In this document: piece after piece, positions 36,905 to 45,709 of the stretch
Layout of the letters: the number at the start of each line of letters is the position of its first letter
How positions within the stretch are numbered: the first letter of the stretch is position 1
Origin: Eubacteriaceae bacterium
GTDB taxonomy: Bacteria; Bacillota; Clostridia; Eubacteriales; Anaerofustaceae
Length of the DNA stretch: 45,709 nucleotides
Reading direction: 5' to 3'
NCBI GenBank assembly: GCA_012727485.1
Contig: JAAYHF010000076.1
Location: 1 to 45,709 of the forward strand
The notes under the pieces: generated by a model
The model's database searches: none
Seen by the model: the letters and a program-made list of their open reading frames with translations, nothing else
What the model was told of the DNA's origin: nothing
Made by a program: the position numbers and the translations under genes

Positions 36905-37690
36905 TCAGACATACTCACCAATTTGCATCCTTATCTTGTCGGCGACCATCGCAATGAATTCGCTGTTCGTCGGCTTGCCTTTGTTTTGATCGATCGTATA
37001 CCCGAATATCATATCCAAGGTTTCAACCCTGCCCCTTGACCAAGCCACCTCGATGCCGTGGCGTATGGCGCGTTCGACCCGGCTTGATGTGGTGTTGTAT
37101 TTCCTTGCTATCGCAGGGTAAAGCTCCTTGGTTATCCCTCCCAGAAGTTCCTGATTTGAGATGACCATTTTAATGGCATCTCTCATGTACATATAACCTT
37201 TGATATGTGCGGGAACTCCTATTTCGTGCAGGATATTCGTGACAAGCACATGGTTGTTGTCCTCTCCGGTTTTATTGAACATGACCTTTGTGTAAACTTC
37301 CGAAGTTCTTTCGGGGTTGTACTTCACGATCTGCTCCACTCTGGATGCAAATTCATCCAGATCAACGGGCTTGACAAAGTAATAGTCAGCCCCCAATTCA
37401 ACCGCATTTCGGGTCAGTTTGTCGTTTGCCACGACGGACATCATGATAATGACGGGGTCATAATCCTCGTCTAAATTGGAAATCGCCTTCAACACTTCGA
37501 TTCCGTCCATATAGGGCATAACGTTATCCAAAATGACCACCTGCGGCATTTTCTGCTTTATGACTTCCATAAGCTCCGTACCGCTGCAGGCAGTGCCAAC
37601 AACATTGATATCGGTGTACAGCAATAATTTCTTTTCGATGGCGGATGCAAATGTGGTATTGTCATCGGCGATCGCAACTGAATAAGACAT
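36905..37690 (-). CDS. spo0A: Sporulation response regulator Spo0A
   Basis: 261 aa; [17 protein letters not shown] receiver; [35 protein letters not shown] Spo0A_C. Confidence 0.97.
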   Translation of the reverse strand: MSYSVAIADDNTTFASAIEKKLLLYTDINVVGTACSGTELMEVIKQKMPQVVILDNVMPYMDGIEVLKAISNLDEDYDPVIIMMSVVANDKLTRNAVELGADYYFVKPVDLDEFASRVEQIVKYNPERTSEVYTKVMFNKTGEDNNHVLVTNILHEIGVPAHIKGYMYMRDAIKMVISNQELLGGITKELYPAIARKYNTTSSRVERAIRHGIEVAWSRGRVETLDMIFGYTIDQNKGKPTNSEFIAMVADKIRMQIGEYV

Positions 37691-37782
37691 AATCTCACAG
37701 TCCTTTCTACTTCCGTATGATTTTCTACCACATAATACATCGATCTATACGAAAAAATTGTCATAAAATGAATGGGGTTATA

Positions 37783-39045
37783 TTATTTCAGATTATTCAG
37801 CATCCATTCTATGAATATCGCATAACCCCTTTGGGGGTTATTAACGAGCACGTGGGTAACTGCGCCGACGATCTTGCCGTTTTGGATTATGGGACATCCA
37901 CTCATGCCCCTTACAATACCGCCGGTTTTTTCTATCAATCTTTCATCCGTCACTTCTATCAGCATACTCTTTGTGCTGATTTTGTTCTGCTTGTTTACCT
38001 TAATTATGTTTATCGCATATTCTTCCGCTTTATCGTCAAGAGTCACAATTATCCCGGCGGGCCCTTCGGTTATCTCGTTTTGCATGGCGATGGGATATAG
38101 CATATCCTCGTTTAGCTCTATTCCGCCTTTGTATTCCCCGTAGATCCCGTATTCCGTATTGGACAGCACATCTCCGCAAACTCCCTTTCGGGAGGAAAAA
38201 ACTCCCCTCAGCTCCCCCGGGGCTTTGCTTACTCCCTTGGTTATTTTCACCACATTGGCTTTAAGCAATACTCCCTTTTTCATCGGCACGGTAACATGGG
38301 TGTTCGCGTCCGTGATGGCATGGCCCAATGCGCCGAAATATTTTTTATCCTGGGTGACGAAGGTTAGGGTGCCTATGCCGGAAACATTATCCCTTACCCA
38401 TAGGCCTATCTGATAATTCCCGCTGCCGTTTATAATGGGATAAACGGTGAAGGTCATCGGTTTGCCCTCCCTGACCAAGAGAATTTGCACTTTCTGTCCG
38501 TTCACGCTGTTCAGCACCTCCCGAAATTCCGAGGCCTTGTCCACAGCAACTCCGTTAATGGCTTTGACGATATCTCCTTCCCTTATGCCCGCCCGATAAG
38601 CGGGGCTGTATTCGGTGCCGCCCGAAACACCCAAAGGTTCGAATCCCACAGCTATGACCCCGGAGGTGTCCACCTTAACTCCGATGGCATCTCCGCAGAC
38701 ATAAAGTTTTTCGTTTGAGATCACATTCACCTTCAAATGCTTAAATACGACCCTATTATATATATTTACGGTAAAATCGAAATCTCCTTCTTTTTTTGCG
38801 AAAAAATTTAAACTTTTTTTTGCGTTTACCTTGTAAGCCGTCGAAAATTCGCCATTTACCCCGATAATATCCTCTTTTTGCTTTAAATTCACATTTGTGA
38901 AGATACTTTCAATTTTGACGCTTGCCGTTTGTCCGGCGATGATGTTTATGGTTTCGTCACAGAAGCTCGGGTATATGGCAAAGGCGGCCATAACCGAAAA
39001 CAAAAGCACAATAAAAAAATACGCACAGCGGTTTTTAATCTTCAT
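37783..39045 (-). CDS. spoIVB: SpoIVB peptidase (PDZ, S55)
   Basis: 420 aa; GDAIGVKVDTSGVIAVGFE, PDZ AGIREGDIVKAINGV, GMSGCPIIQNGKIVGAVTHVLVNNPQRGYAIFIEWML. Confidence 0.95.
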   Translation of the reverse strand: MKIKNRCAYFFIVLLFSVMAAFAIYPSFCDETINIIAGQTASVKIESIFTNVNLKQKEDIIGVNGEFSTAYKVNAKKSLNFFAKKEGDFDFTVNIYNRVVFKHLKVNVISNEKLYVCGDAIGVKVDTSGVIAVGFEPLGVSGGTEYSPAYRAGIREGDIVKAINGVAVDKASEFREVLNSVNGQKVQILLVREGKPMTFTVYPIINGSGNYQIGLWVRDNVSGIGTLTFVTQDKKYFGALGHAITDANTHVTVPMKKGVLLKANVVKITKGVSKAPGELRGVFSSRKGVCGDVLSNTEYGIYGEYKGGIELNEDMLYPIAMQNEITEGPAGIIVTLDDKAEEYAINIIKVNKQNKISTKSMLIEVTDERLIEKTGGIVRGMSGCPIIQNGKIVGAVTHVLVNNPQRGYAIFIEWMLNNLK

Positions 39046-39081
39046 GTGCGTATTTTGTGTTTCAATGGCGGATATGATTCA

Positions 39082-40785
39082 TTAAGAAGGGAGGGACTCT
39101 CTGAAAGAAGCGGCCTGGGAAAGCACCTGCCTTGCATGGGCAAGGGCTGTTTCGTCTATTTCCACCCCTCCGAGGATACGGGCGATTTCCTCCACCCTTT
39201 CTTCCTCGCTCAGGTTGGTAACCTTTGTGTAGGTTGCTCCGTTTTCCACATATTTGCCTATGAGTATATGGTTATTGGCCATGCTCGCTATTTGCGAAAG
39301 GTGGGTTATACAGATAATCTGATGCTCCCCGCTTAAAGAAGCGATCTTTTCGGCGGCTTTCTGGGCAGTTCGTCCGCTGATGCCCGTATCTATTTCGTCG
39401 AATATAAGAGTATCGGTTCTGTCCGCCCGGGCAAGGATACTTTTCATCGAAAGCATTATTCTGGAAATCTCACCGCCGGAGGCGGCCTTCGCCAGGGGGC
39501 GCAGTTCCTGACCCGCATTGGTGGAAATCATGAATTGGGCGGTTTCGATGCCCTTTGCCCCGTAATGCTCCTCCCCGAGGGGGGTGAACTGCACTTCGAA
39601 AACAGTGTTCGGCATAGCCAAATCGCTTAATTGCTCGCAAAGACCCTTCCCAAGCTCGACGGCGGCTTGCTTTCTTATTTCGCTGAGCTTTGAGGCTTGT
39701 TTCATATATTCGCCTTTTTTCTTTTCGTAATCCTCCCGCGCCTGATCGATCAGCCCATCGATATTATCCATTGCCGATAACTTTTCCCTTAACTCATCGG
39801 AGTAATTCAATATATCGGAGATGGTAAATCCGTATTTTCTTTTAAGCTTGTTTATCTTGTTTAATCTGGCGTGTATATCCTCCAAAAGGGCGGGGTCGAA
39901 TTCGATGGAATCCTTATAATCACGCAGAGTTATGACCGCATCTTCGATGGAATAGGCGGCTTCGTTCAGACTGTCAAAAGCGCCCTTTAAGCTCTCGTCT
40001 ATGCGGGAGGCGTCCTGCAACATTCCCTTTGCGGAGGAAAGCATATCGCTGACGCTTCTTTCCCTTGAATAAAGCAGTGAGTAAGCTCCATCGACAAAGC
40101 CGAATAGCTTTTCGCCGTTTTGCAGAATATCTATCCTTTTCTCCAGCGTCTCGTCCTCGCCGGGGTTTAGGGCGGCTTGCTCGATTTCCTTCAGCTCTCT
40201 TTGGTAATCCTCCCGATTGTTTTCCCGATTTTTGGCGGATTCCAAAAGCTTTTTAAGCTCCCTTTTGCTTTTTCGCATATTCTCGAAGCTTTCCTCCACC
40301 CCGCTTAGCGCCTCCGATGCCCTTTGTCCGGCGAAGGAATCCAGCATATCGGTATGGGTGGAAGGATCAAGCAACTTTTGATGTTCGTGCTGACCGTGGA
40401 TATCCACAAGGAACAGGCCTATCTGCTTCAAGGCATTGACGCTTAGCATTGTGGAATTTATCCGACAGACATTCCTGCCCCCCGCATAAAGCTCGCGGCT
40501 TATCAAAAGGCAGTTGTCCTCATAATCTATGTTATTTTCCTCAAGGAGCTTCTTTAATTCACCCTCTATTTTATCCAATGAAAACAAAGCCTGAACAAAG
40601 GTTTTATTCTCCCCGCTTCTTATCACGGAAACCCCGGTGCGATAACCGAGGGCAAGGGAAAGGGCGTCCACCAGAATGGATTTTCCCGCCCCGGTTTCCC
40701 CCGTGAGTACATTAAAGCCCTTCTCAAAGGAAATTTGGGTGTTGTCTATTATTGCATAGTTTTTGACTTCAAGGGTTTGAAGCAT
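39082..40785 (-). CDS. recN: DNA repair protein RecN
   Basis: 567 aa; MLQTLEVKNYAIIDNTQISFEKGFNVLTGETGAGKSILVDALSLALG, FDEIDTGISGRTAQKAAEKI. Confidence 0.96.
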   Translation of the reverse strand: MLQTLEVKNYAIIDNTQISFEKGFNVLTGETGAGKSILVDALSLALGYRTGVSVIRSGENKTFVQALFSLDKIEGELKKLLEENNIDYEDNCLLISRELYAGGRNVCRINSTMLSVNALKQIGLFLVDIHGQHEHQKLLDPSTHTDMLDSFAGQRASEALSGVEESFENMRKSKRELKKLLESAKNRENNREDYQRELKEIEQAALNPGEDETLEKRIDILQNGEKLFGFVDGAYSLLYSRERSVSDMLSSAKGMLQDASRIDESLKGAFDSLNEAAYSIEDAVITLRDYKDSIEFDPALLEDIHARLNKINKLKRKYGFTISDILNYSDELREKLSAMDNIDGLIDQAREDYEKKKGEYMKQASKLSEIRKQAAVELGKGLCEQLSDLAMPNTVFEVQFTPLGEEHYGAKGIETAQFMISTNAGQELRPLAKAASGGEISRIMLSMKSILARADRTDTLIFDEIDTGISGRTAQKAAEKIASLSGEHQIICITHLSQIASMANNHILIGKYVENGATYTKVTNLSEEERVEEIARILGGVEIDETALAHARQVLSQAASFRESLPS

Positions 40786-40791
40786 ATTTTT

Positions 40792-41244
40792 TTACCAGCT
40801 GAGTATTTTTTTAAAATCCTTCACCAATTCGGCGGCCTTGGCCTCGTTTGCCACCAACACGAATACGGTGTCGTCTCCCGCGACGCTCCCTATAATATCG
40901 TTGCTCAAGGAAGCATCTATGGAAACGGCGGCGGCGTTCGCCATGCCCCGAACGGTTTGTATACAAATCATAAAGCCCACATACTGCACCTTTATGACCA
41001 CTCTTTTGAAAATATCCACCAGCCTCTCGTCGAATATATCGTCGTTCGGCCCGGGGGCGGAATATTTATAGGTGCCGTTGTCGCTCATTATCTTAAGCAG
41101 TTTGAGTTCCCTTATATCCCTGGAAACGGTGGCCTGGGTTACGGAAATGTTGTTTTCCTTGAGCCTTTCGGTCAGTTCCTCCTGGGTATGGATCTCGTTT
41201 TCGGCGATGAGTTTAAGGATTATTGCCTGTCTTTCATTTTTCAT
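40792..41244 (-). CDS. argR: Arginine repressor
   Basis: 150 aa; RQAIILKLIAENEIHTQEELTERLKENNISVTQATVSRDIRELKLLKI. Confidence 0.96.
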   Translation of the reverse strand: MKNERQAIILKLIAENEIHTQEELTERLKENNISVTQATVSRDIRELKLLKIMSDNGTYKYSAPGPNDDIFDERLVDIFKRVVIKVQYVGFMICIQTVRGMANAAAVSIDASLSNDIIGSVAGDDTVFVLVANEAKAAELVKDFKKILSW

Positions 41245-41307
41245 TTATAACCATTCCTTTCGCTGTGAGGGTAATCAGTCAAGTTTCTTTCCGTTAAAAG
41301 CAAGAAG

Positions 41308-42099
41308 CTATCCTCTGTTGAGTTTCTCGCTGACTGTTTTATAAAAATCGTAATCCTTAAAACGGATTATCTTCGTTATCATATCGGCTTTTTTGATGAG
41401 AATGCTTCCTTGGTTGGGTTGTATCATTCTCCCGTCGCGGCTTATGGAGGTCTTTTGCTCGTCAAAGACGACTTTGATACTCTGCGAGCTGTCAACCGCC
41501 ACCGCCCTTGAATTCAGGGTGTGGGGCGCTATGGGCTGAATTATCATCAAACGGCAGGAGGGAGCGACCAGGGGGCCTCCGAGGGACAGCACATAGGCGG
41601 TGGAGCCTGTGGGAGTGGAGATTATCACCCCGTCCGCCGAAATGTCGTAGAGCAGGGTATCGTTCACATAAATCTTGAAATGCCCCACATTATGCTCCAT
41701 TTTATTTTTAAGTACAATGTCGTTGAGGGCGTTGCCCAAATCCCCCCCGTCGGAGGGGCGGTAGGCGTTGATCATCATACATTCTTCTATGCGATATTCC
41801 CCCTTTATTATCCTGTCTATCGCCGGGATAATATCCTCACTGCGAATGGTGGGCAAAAAACCCAGCGTTCCCGTATTTACCCCCGCCATGGGCAAATTCA
41901 TTGCGGAGAAAATCTGCGCCGCCCAAAGAAAGGTGCCGTCCCCGCCGAAAACCATTCCGAAGTCATACAAGCTTTCGGGTTCGTTCATCGGTATACGGGT
42001 ATGTTCCCAGCCTATTGAATTCAAATAGGCCGCGGCAGTAAGGTAATCCTCCACCGATTCGGGTTTGATGTCGTTCACAAAGAACAATGCTCTTTTCAT
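41308..42099 (-). CDS. NAD kinase
   Basis: GGDGTFLWAAQIF, GVNTGTLGFLPTI, ADGVIISTPTGSTAYVLSLGGPLV; start likely MKRALFFV at 42099 (track ORF begins 42150 and overlaps tlyA). Confidence 0.94.
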   Translation of the reverse strand: MKRALFFVNDIKPESVEDYLTAAAYLNSIGWEHTRIPMNEPESLYDFGMVFGGDGTFLWAAQIFSAMNLPMAGVNTGTLGFLPTIRSEDIIPAIDRIIKGEYRIEECMMINAYRPSDGGDLGNALNDIVLKNKMEHNVGHFKIYVNDTLLYDISADGVIISTPTGSTAYVLSLGGPLVAPSCRLMIIQPIAPHTLNSRAVAVDSSQSIKVVFDEQKTSISRDGRMIQPNQGSILIKKADMITKIIRFKDYDFYKTVSEKLNRG

Positions 42100-42121
42100 T
42101 TTTATCGATCTCCGAAGCTGA

Positions 42122-42934
42122 TTAATTCTCTTTGCGAATAAGCTCGTCATGAGCCGATTCCACGCATTTTTCTATCATTTCGTCATTATTGCCGTTGTAA
42201 TCCGAAAGGGTGAAGCGGCCCAAGAATTCGATGTTCCCCTTCGGCCCTTTTATCGGTGAATAATCAAGGGATATAAGGTTATAGCCCAAATCGGCAAGGG
42301 AGGCGCTCACGCTTTTGAGCGTTTTTTTATGTATCGCCCCGTCGGTTATGACCCCGTTTTTCCCAATCTCCTCCCTTAGGGATTCGAATTGGGGCTTTAT
42401 CAGGAATACAAGCTCGGTTTTTTCGTCTATGAAGTTTTTCAAATTCCCGCAAAGCTTGGTTATGGAGATGAAGGAAACATCCATCACAACGATGTCGATT
42501 ATATCCTCTATCTCGCTTTTGTCAAAATAGCGGAAGTTTGTTTTTTCATATACCGCAACCCTGCTGTCCCGCCTGAGCTTATCCGCAAGTTGATCTGTTC
42601 CCGCGTCTATGCTGTAAACCTTCTTTGCACCGCCGGTCAGCAGGCAGTCCGTGAAGCCCCCGGTGGAAGCGCCTATATCAAGGGCTGTCTTGCCCCTCAC
42701 ATCGATCTTAAACACCCTTAGAGCCTTCTCAAGCTTGTAGCCGCCCCTGCTCACATAGGGGCAACCTGTGTCATTCAGGGCGATTTGGGCGTCTGCGGCC
42801 ACCAACGCCGAGGGTTTGTCGCATACACTCCCCGAAAGGGTCACCGCCCCCTGCTTGATAAGGGTTTTGGCCTTCTCCCTGCTTTGAACAAGACCTCTTT
42901 CGAACAGCGCCACATCGAGCCGAATTTTATTCAT
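42122..42934 (-). CDS. TlyA family rRNA methyltransferase/hemolysin
   Basis: 270 aa; S4 domain RLDVALFERGLVQSREKAKTLIKQGAV, KTALDIGASTGGFTDCLL, VVMDVSFISITKL. Confidence 0.94.
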   Translation of the reverse strand: MNKIRLDVALFERGLVQSREKAKTLIKQGAVTLSGSVCDKPSALVAADAQIALNDTGCPYVSRGGYKLEKALRVFKIDVRGKTALDIGASTGGFTDCLLTGGAKKVYSIDAGTDQLADKLRRDSRVAVYEKTNFRYFDKSEIEDIIDIVVMDVSFISITKLCGNLKNFIDEKTELVFLIKPQFESLREEIGKNGVITDGAIHKKTLKSVSASLADLGYNLISLDYSPIKGPKGNIEFLGRFTLSDYNGNNDEMIEKCVESAHDELIRKEN

Positions 42935-43742
42935 CGGTCTTGTCTTTTTTCTCTCCCTCCCCCATGGGGAAAAAGCCCTTTTTCCTTTGAACTATTATAA
43001 AAGCGGAGGATAACAGGATAAGCAGAACCGATACTATCTGCGCCGTTCTCATTCCCATGAAATAAAGGCTGTCGGTACGCAGGGCTTCTATGAAAAATCT
43101 GCCCGTCGAATAGAGGATAAAATACCAGCAGGTCACCGAACCGTGGTATTTCGCCTTTTTGCTCACAATGAATATCAATATAAGGCACACGGCCATATTC
43201 CAGAGGGATTCGTAAAGAAAGGTGGGGTGAACGCTTAAAACCTTTCCCCCCTCAATCACCTCGATCGCCCAAGGGAGGTCGGTTGTTGTGCCGTGGGCTT
43301 CCATATTGAAATAATTGCCCCATCTGCCGATGGCCTGCCCCAAAGCAAGGCTCGGCGCCAAAAGATCAGTCACCGAAAAAAAGTTAATCTTTTTATGTCT
43401 GCAAACCAATAAAGCCGCAGAAGCACCGAAAAGAATGGCTCCGTGAATGGCAAGCCCCCCCTTCCAAATGGCAAGAATCTCCGAAAGGTGGTTTGAATAA
43501 TAAGACCATTCAAAGACAACATAATATAACCTTGCTCCGAGAACGGCGCAGGGGATTATCCAGAGGAATATATCGTAAAGGTCGTCTTCCTTGAAGCCCT
43601 TTGACTTGCCCCTTCTCAGAAAGACAAAAAAGCCCGCCATGATGCCGAGGCTTATCATAATAGCATACCATCTTATCTGATAACCGAACACCTCGAAGGC
43701 CACAGGGTCGGGCTTACCCAAAAACGCAAGTAATTTACTCAT
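42927..43742 (-). CDS. lgt: Prolipoprotein diacylglyceryl transferase
   Basis: 271 aa multi-TM; IRWYAIMISLGI, GGLAIHGAILFG, GQAIGRWGNYFNMEAHG. Confidence 0.96.
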   Translation of the reverse strand: MSKLLAFLGKPDPVAFEVFGYQIRWYAIMISLGIMAGFFVFLRRGKSKGFKEDDLYDIFLWIIPCAVLGARLYYVVFEWSYYSNHLSEILAIWKGGLAIHGAILFGASAALLVCRHKKINFFSVTDLLAPSLALGQAIGRWGNYFNMEAHGTTTDLPWAIEVIEGGKVLSVHPTFLYESLWNMAVCLILIFIVSKKAKYHGSVTCWYFILYSTGRFFIEALRTDSLYFMGMRTAQIVSVLLILLSSAFIIVQRKKGFFPMGEGEKKDKTDE

Positions 43743-43819
43743 AAGCTACTCCGACTAAGATTATACCACAACTTTTTGCTTTTTATAATTATTCATATCT
43801 TTTTGGGCAATTTTTGCAT

Positions 43820-43915
43820 AAAAAAACAGCCGTATTTCTGTTTTTCTGCTTTTCTAACCAATATTTTAACCGTATAAACGATTATAATATACAGAAAACA
43901 AGGAAAAACGGCTGT
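43820..43915 (-). terminator. Possible pduL terminator with long loop
   Basis: ACAGCCGT (43826-43833) / ACGGCTGT (43908-43915); T-run on the minus strand after the distal arm. Confidence 0.4.
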
Positions 43916-43922
43916 ATAATCT

Positions 43923-44495
43923 TTATTTGATGATCTCGCAGATGAGTCCGTTGGCGGCTCCCGCCGCATTCCCTTCTTCTATATCCACATGGAAGTCAAT
44001 TTGACCGCTGCCTCCGGCGCGCACCAAAACATTGCCGAAAATGATCTCCCTTTCCCCGGGTACTTTTACGCTTACCCTCTGTCCGTCACAAAGACCGTAT
44101 TCCTCGGCTTGAGCAAGGCTGATATGTATATGCCTTAAGGCTACGATAACGCCCTGTTCCAACATTATGCTTCCGTTGGGGCCTATTACCTCCAAACCGG
44201 GAGTACCCTTTAAATCCCCGGAATCCCTCATGACGGGGGCTATCCCCAGCTTGAAACAATCAGCGCGGAGGACTTCTATCTGGGTTTCCTTCCTTTCGGG
44301 CCCCAAAACCCTCACCTTTTCGATTATGCCCTTGGGTCCTTTGAGATTGACACATTCCTCATAGGCATACTGCCCCGGCTGGGAAAGCTCGTTGCGAACC
44401 TTGAACTCATAGCCCTTTCCGAAAAGGGCCTCCTTATCCGCAAGGCTTAAATGGCAATGACGATTAGACAGAGATATTCCGACAGTGTTTTTCAT
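43923..44495 (-). CDS. pduL: PduL-type phosphate propanoyltransferase (phosphotransacylase)
   Basis: 190 aa; GISLSNRHCHLSLADKEALFG, VRVLGPERKETQIEVLRADCFKLGI, ALRHIHISLAQAEEYGL. Confidence 0.93.
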   Translation of the reverse strand: MKNTVGISLSNRHCHLSLADKEALFGKGYEFKVRNELSQPGQYAYEECVNLKGPKGIIEKVRVLGPERKETQIEVLRADCFKLGIAPVMRDSGDLKGTPGLEVIGPNGSIMLEQGVIVALRHIHISLAQAEEYGLCDGQRVSVKVPGEREIIFGNVLVRAGGSGQIDFHVDIEEGNAAGAANGLICEIIK

Positions 44496-44507
44496 ATCCT
44501 TCTCCTT

Positions 44508-45500
44508 TTATTGTATTATGGGCGAAACATATTGGGCGGCGCCCGTTCTTGTGGTGGGCACCTTCACTATCCCGCCGACCACCAAATTCTTCCAGAGATT
44601 TATCACATCGGCAACGCTTTGGTCTTCGGCGGCGTAGCTTTCGCTCAAAGCGCCCTCCCCGAGCCCGAAGCGGGCTATTTGCCCCTTCATGAGCCCGTTG
44701 TAATAAACCTCCATCATCGCATTTACTGCGCTTAATATGTCCTCTTTGACGATGAAATCCATCCCCTGGGTTCGATAATTATAAACTGCCCCGATCACGG
44801 GTATATTCAACTGCCCGGCCACATTATAAATGTAATCCGCTTCGTCGATGGTATATATGATGTCGCAGTTTGCGATCGCCGAGGCCAAGGCATCAAAACT
44901 CACCGCATCGTCGGTTTCATCTCCCCTGTAGAACTTCACGATTTCGAGATCCTTATTGACGGACTTTATCCCCGCGGTGAAGCCCGCCTCGTATTCTATG
45001 TAGGAGAGATATTCGTATTTACCCACAAAGCCCACGCTGTCAACGCTTTTGCAGGCGGCGTAAAGCCCGGAGAGGAAACCCGCCTGTTCCCTTCTGAAAA
45101 CGATGCTGTATATATTCTGGGCGTCCTGAACCCCGTCCAAATTGCCGTCCGCATCTCCGCCCACCAGGGCGAAGTTGACCGCGGGGAAATTCTTGGCGCT
45201 TGAAAGGCAGATGTTTTCCAAGCCTTCTCCCGCAAATACCGCAAGACCCGGGGTTTTCGCCAAAACCTCGGTGACATCAAGCTCACTGCCGGATTCTTCG
45301 GTCAGTTGAATTTCTTCGAGCTTTAAGCCGTAAAGCTCACAACTGCTTTTTAAGCCCTCATGGGTATATTGATTCATATAACCGTCCTTCAGAGAGCCTT
45401 TATAGATAAAAACCACATCGGGAGTGGCCTTTTTGCAGGAAGCGCCCCCGAAGGCAAAGGCAAGGCAGATGAGAAGGATCAGTATTCTTTTAATTTTCAT
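44508..45500 (-). CDS. BMP-family (basic membrane protein) substrate-binding lipoprotein
   Basis: Start taken at MKIKRILIL (45500); lipobox AFGGASCKK; VVFIYKGSLKDGYMNQYTHEGL, FVGKYEYLSYIEYEAGFTAGIKSVN. Confidence 0.85.
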   Translation of the reverse strand: MKIKRILILLICLAFAFGGASCKKATPDVVFIYKGSLKDGYMNQYTHEGLKSSCELYGLKLEEIQLTEESGSELDVTEVLAKTPGLAVFAGEGLENICLSSAKNFPAVNFALVGGDADGNLDGVQDAQNIYSIVFRREQAGFLSGLYAACKSVDSVGFVGKYEYLSYIEYEAGFTAGIKSVNKDLEIVKFYRGDETDDAVSFDALASAIANCDIIYTIDEADYIYNVAGQLNIPVIGAVYNYRTQGMDFIVKEDILSAVNAMMEVYYNGLMKGQIARFGLGEGALSESYAAEDQSVADVINLWKNLVVGGIVKVPTTRTGAAQYVSPIIQ

Positions 45501-45709
45501 CGCCCGACCCCGCCGAAATATATTCCTTTGCGTAATATGCGGCGACGGCTCCGTCGGCGGCCGCAGTGATAACCTGGCGCAGGGGGGTAACTCGCACATC
45601 TCCCGCCGCATATACCCCCTCGCAGGAGGTTTGCATTTTTTCGTTTGTTATAATCCAACCCTCGTCGGTATCGACCATTCCCCTGAAAATTTCCGTATTG
45701 GGGATAAAG
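45490..45709 (-). CDS. Thioredoxin reductase-like flavoprotein, C-terminal fragment
   Basis: Reverse translation ...FIPNTEIFRGMVDTDEGWIITNEKMQTSCEGVYAAGDVRVTPLRQVITAAADGAVAAYYAKEY; runs off the right edge. Confidence 0.9.
   Translation of the reverse strand, partial: FIPNTEIFRGMVDTDEGWIITNEKMQTSCEGVYAAGDVRVTPLRQVITAAADGAVAAYYAKEYISAGSGDEN

Overview
The window looks like chromosomal backbone of an endospore-forming Firmicute (Clostridia-like). Most genes are recognisable. Sporulation genes: spoVB-like flippase fragment, spoIIAA-spoIIAB-sigF-spoVAC-spoVAD-spoVAE, sigG, spoIIM, dacF-type carboxypeptidase, spo0A, spoIVB. Housekeeping genes: sfsA, gpmA, thiI plus a cysteine desulfurase, ppa, thrC-thrB, argS, ddl, nrdR, recN, argR, NAD kinase, tlyA, lgt, pduL, trxB fragment. 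Five tRNAs are visible: Thr-GGT, Arg-ACG, Met-CAT, Trp-CCA, Val-GAC. I see no CRISPR array, prophage or IS transposase. The least ordinary parts are: (1) a MerR-HTH plus coiled-coil protein directly upstream of the spoIIA operon, with a perfect hairpin covering its ribosome-binding site; (2) a divergent HTH / membrane Ser/Thr kinase locus flanked by two lipoproteins; (3) a 422-aa protein with three ferritin-like E/ExxH helical hairpins; (4) an iron-ADH-fold protein that seems to have lost all four metal ligands; (5) an isolated, divergent MoaE-like protein; (6) several non-coding stretches rich in long or mutually exclusive hairpins. All calls come from reading the sequence and supplied translations; no database search was run.
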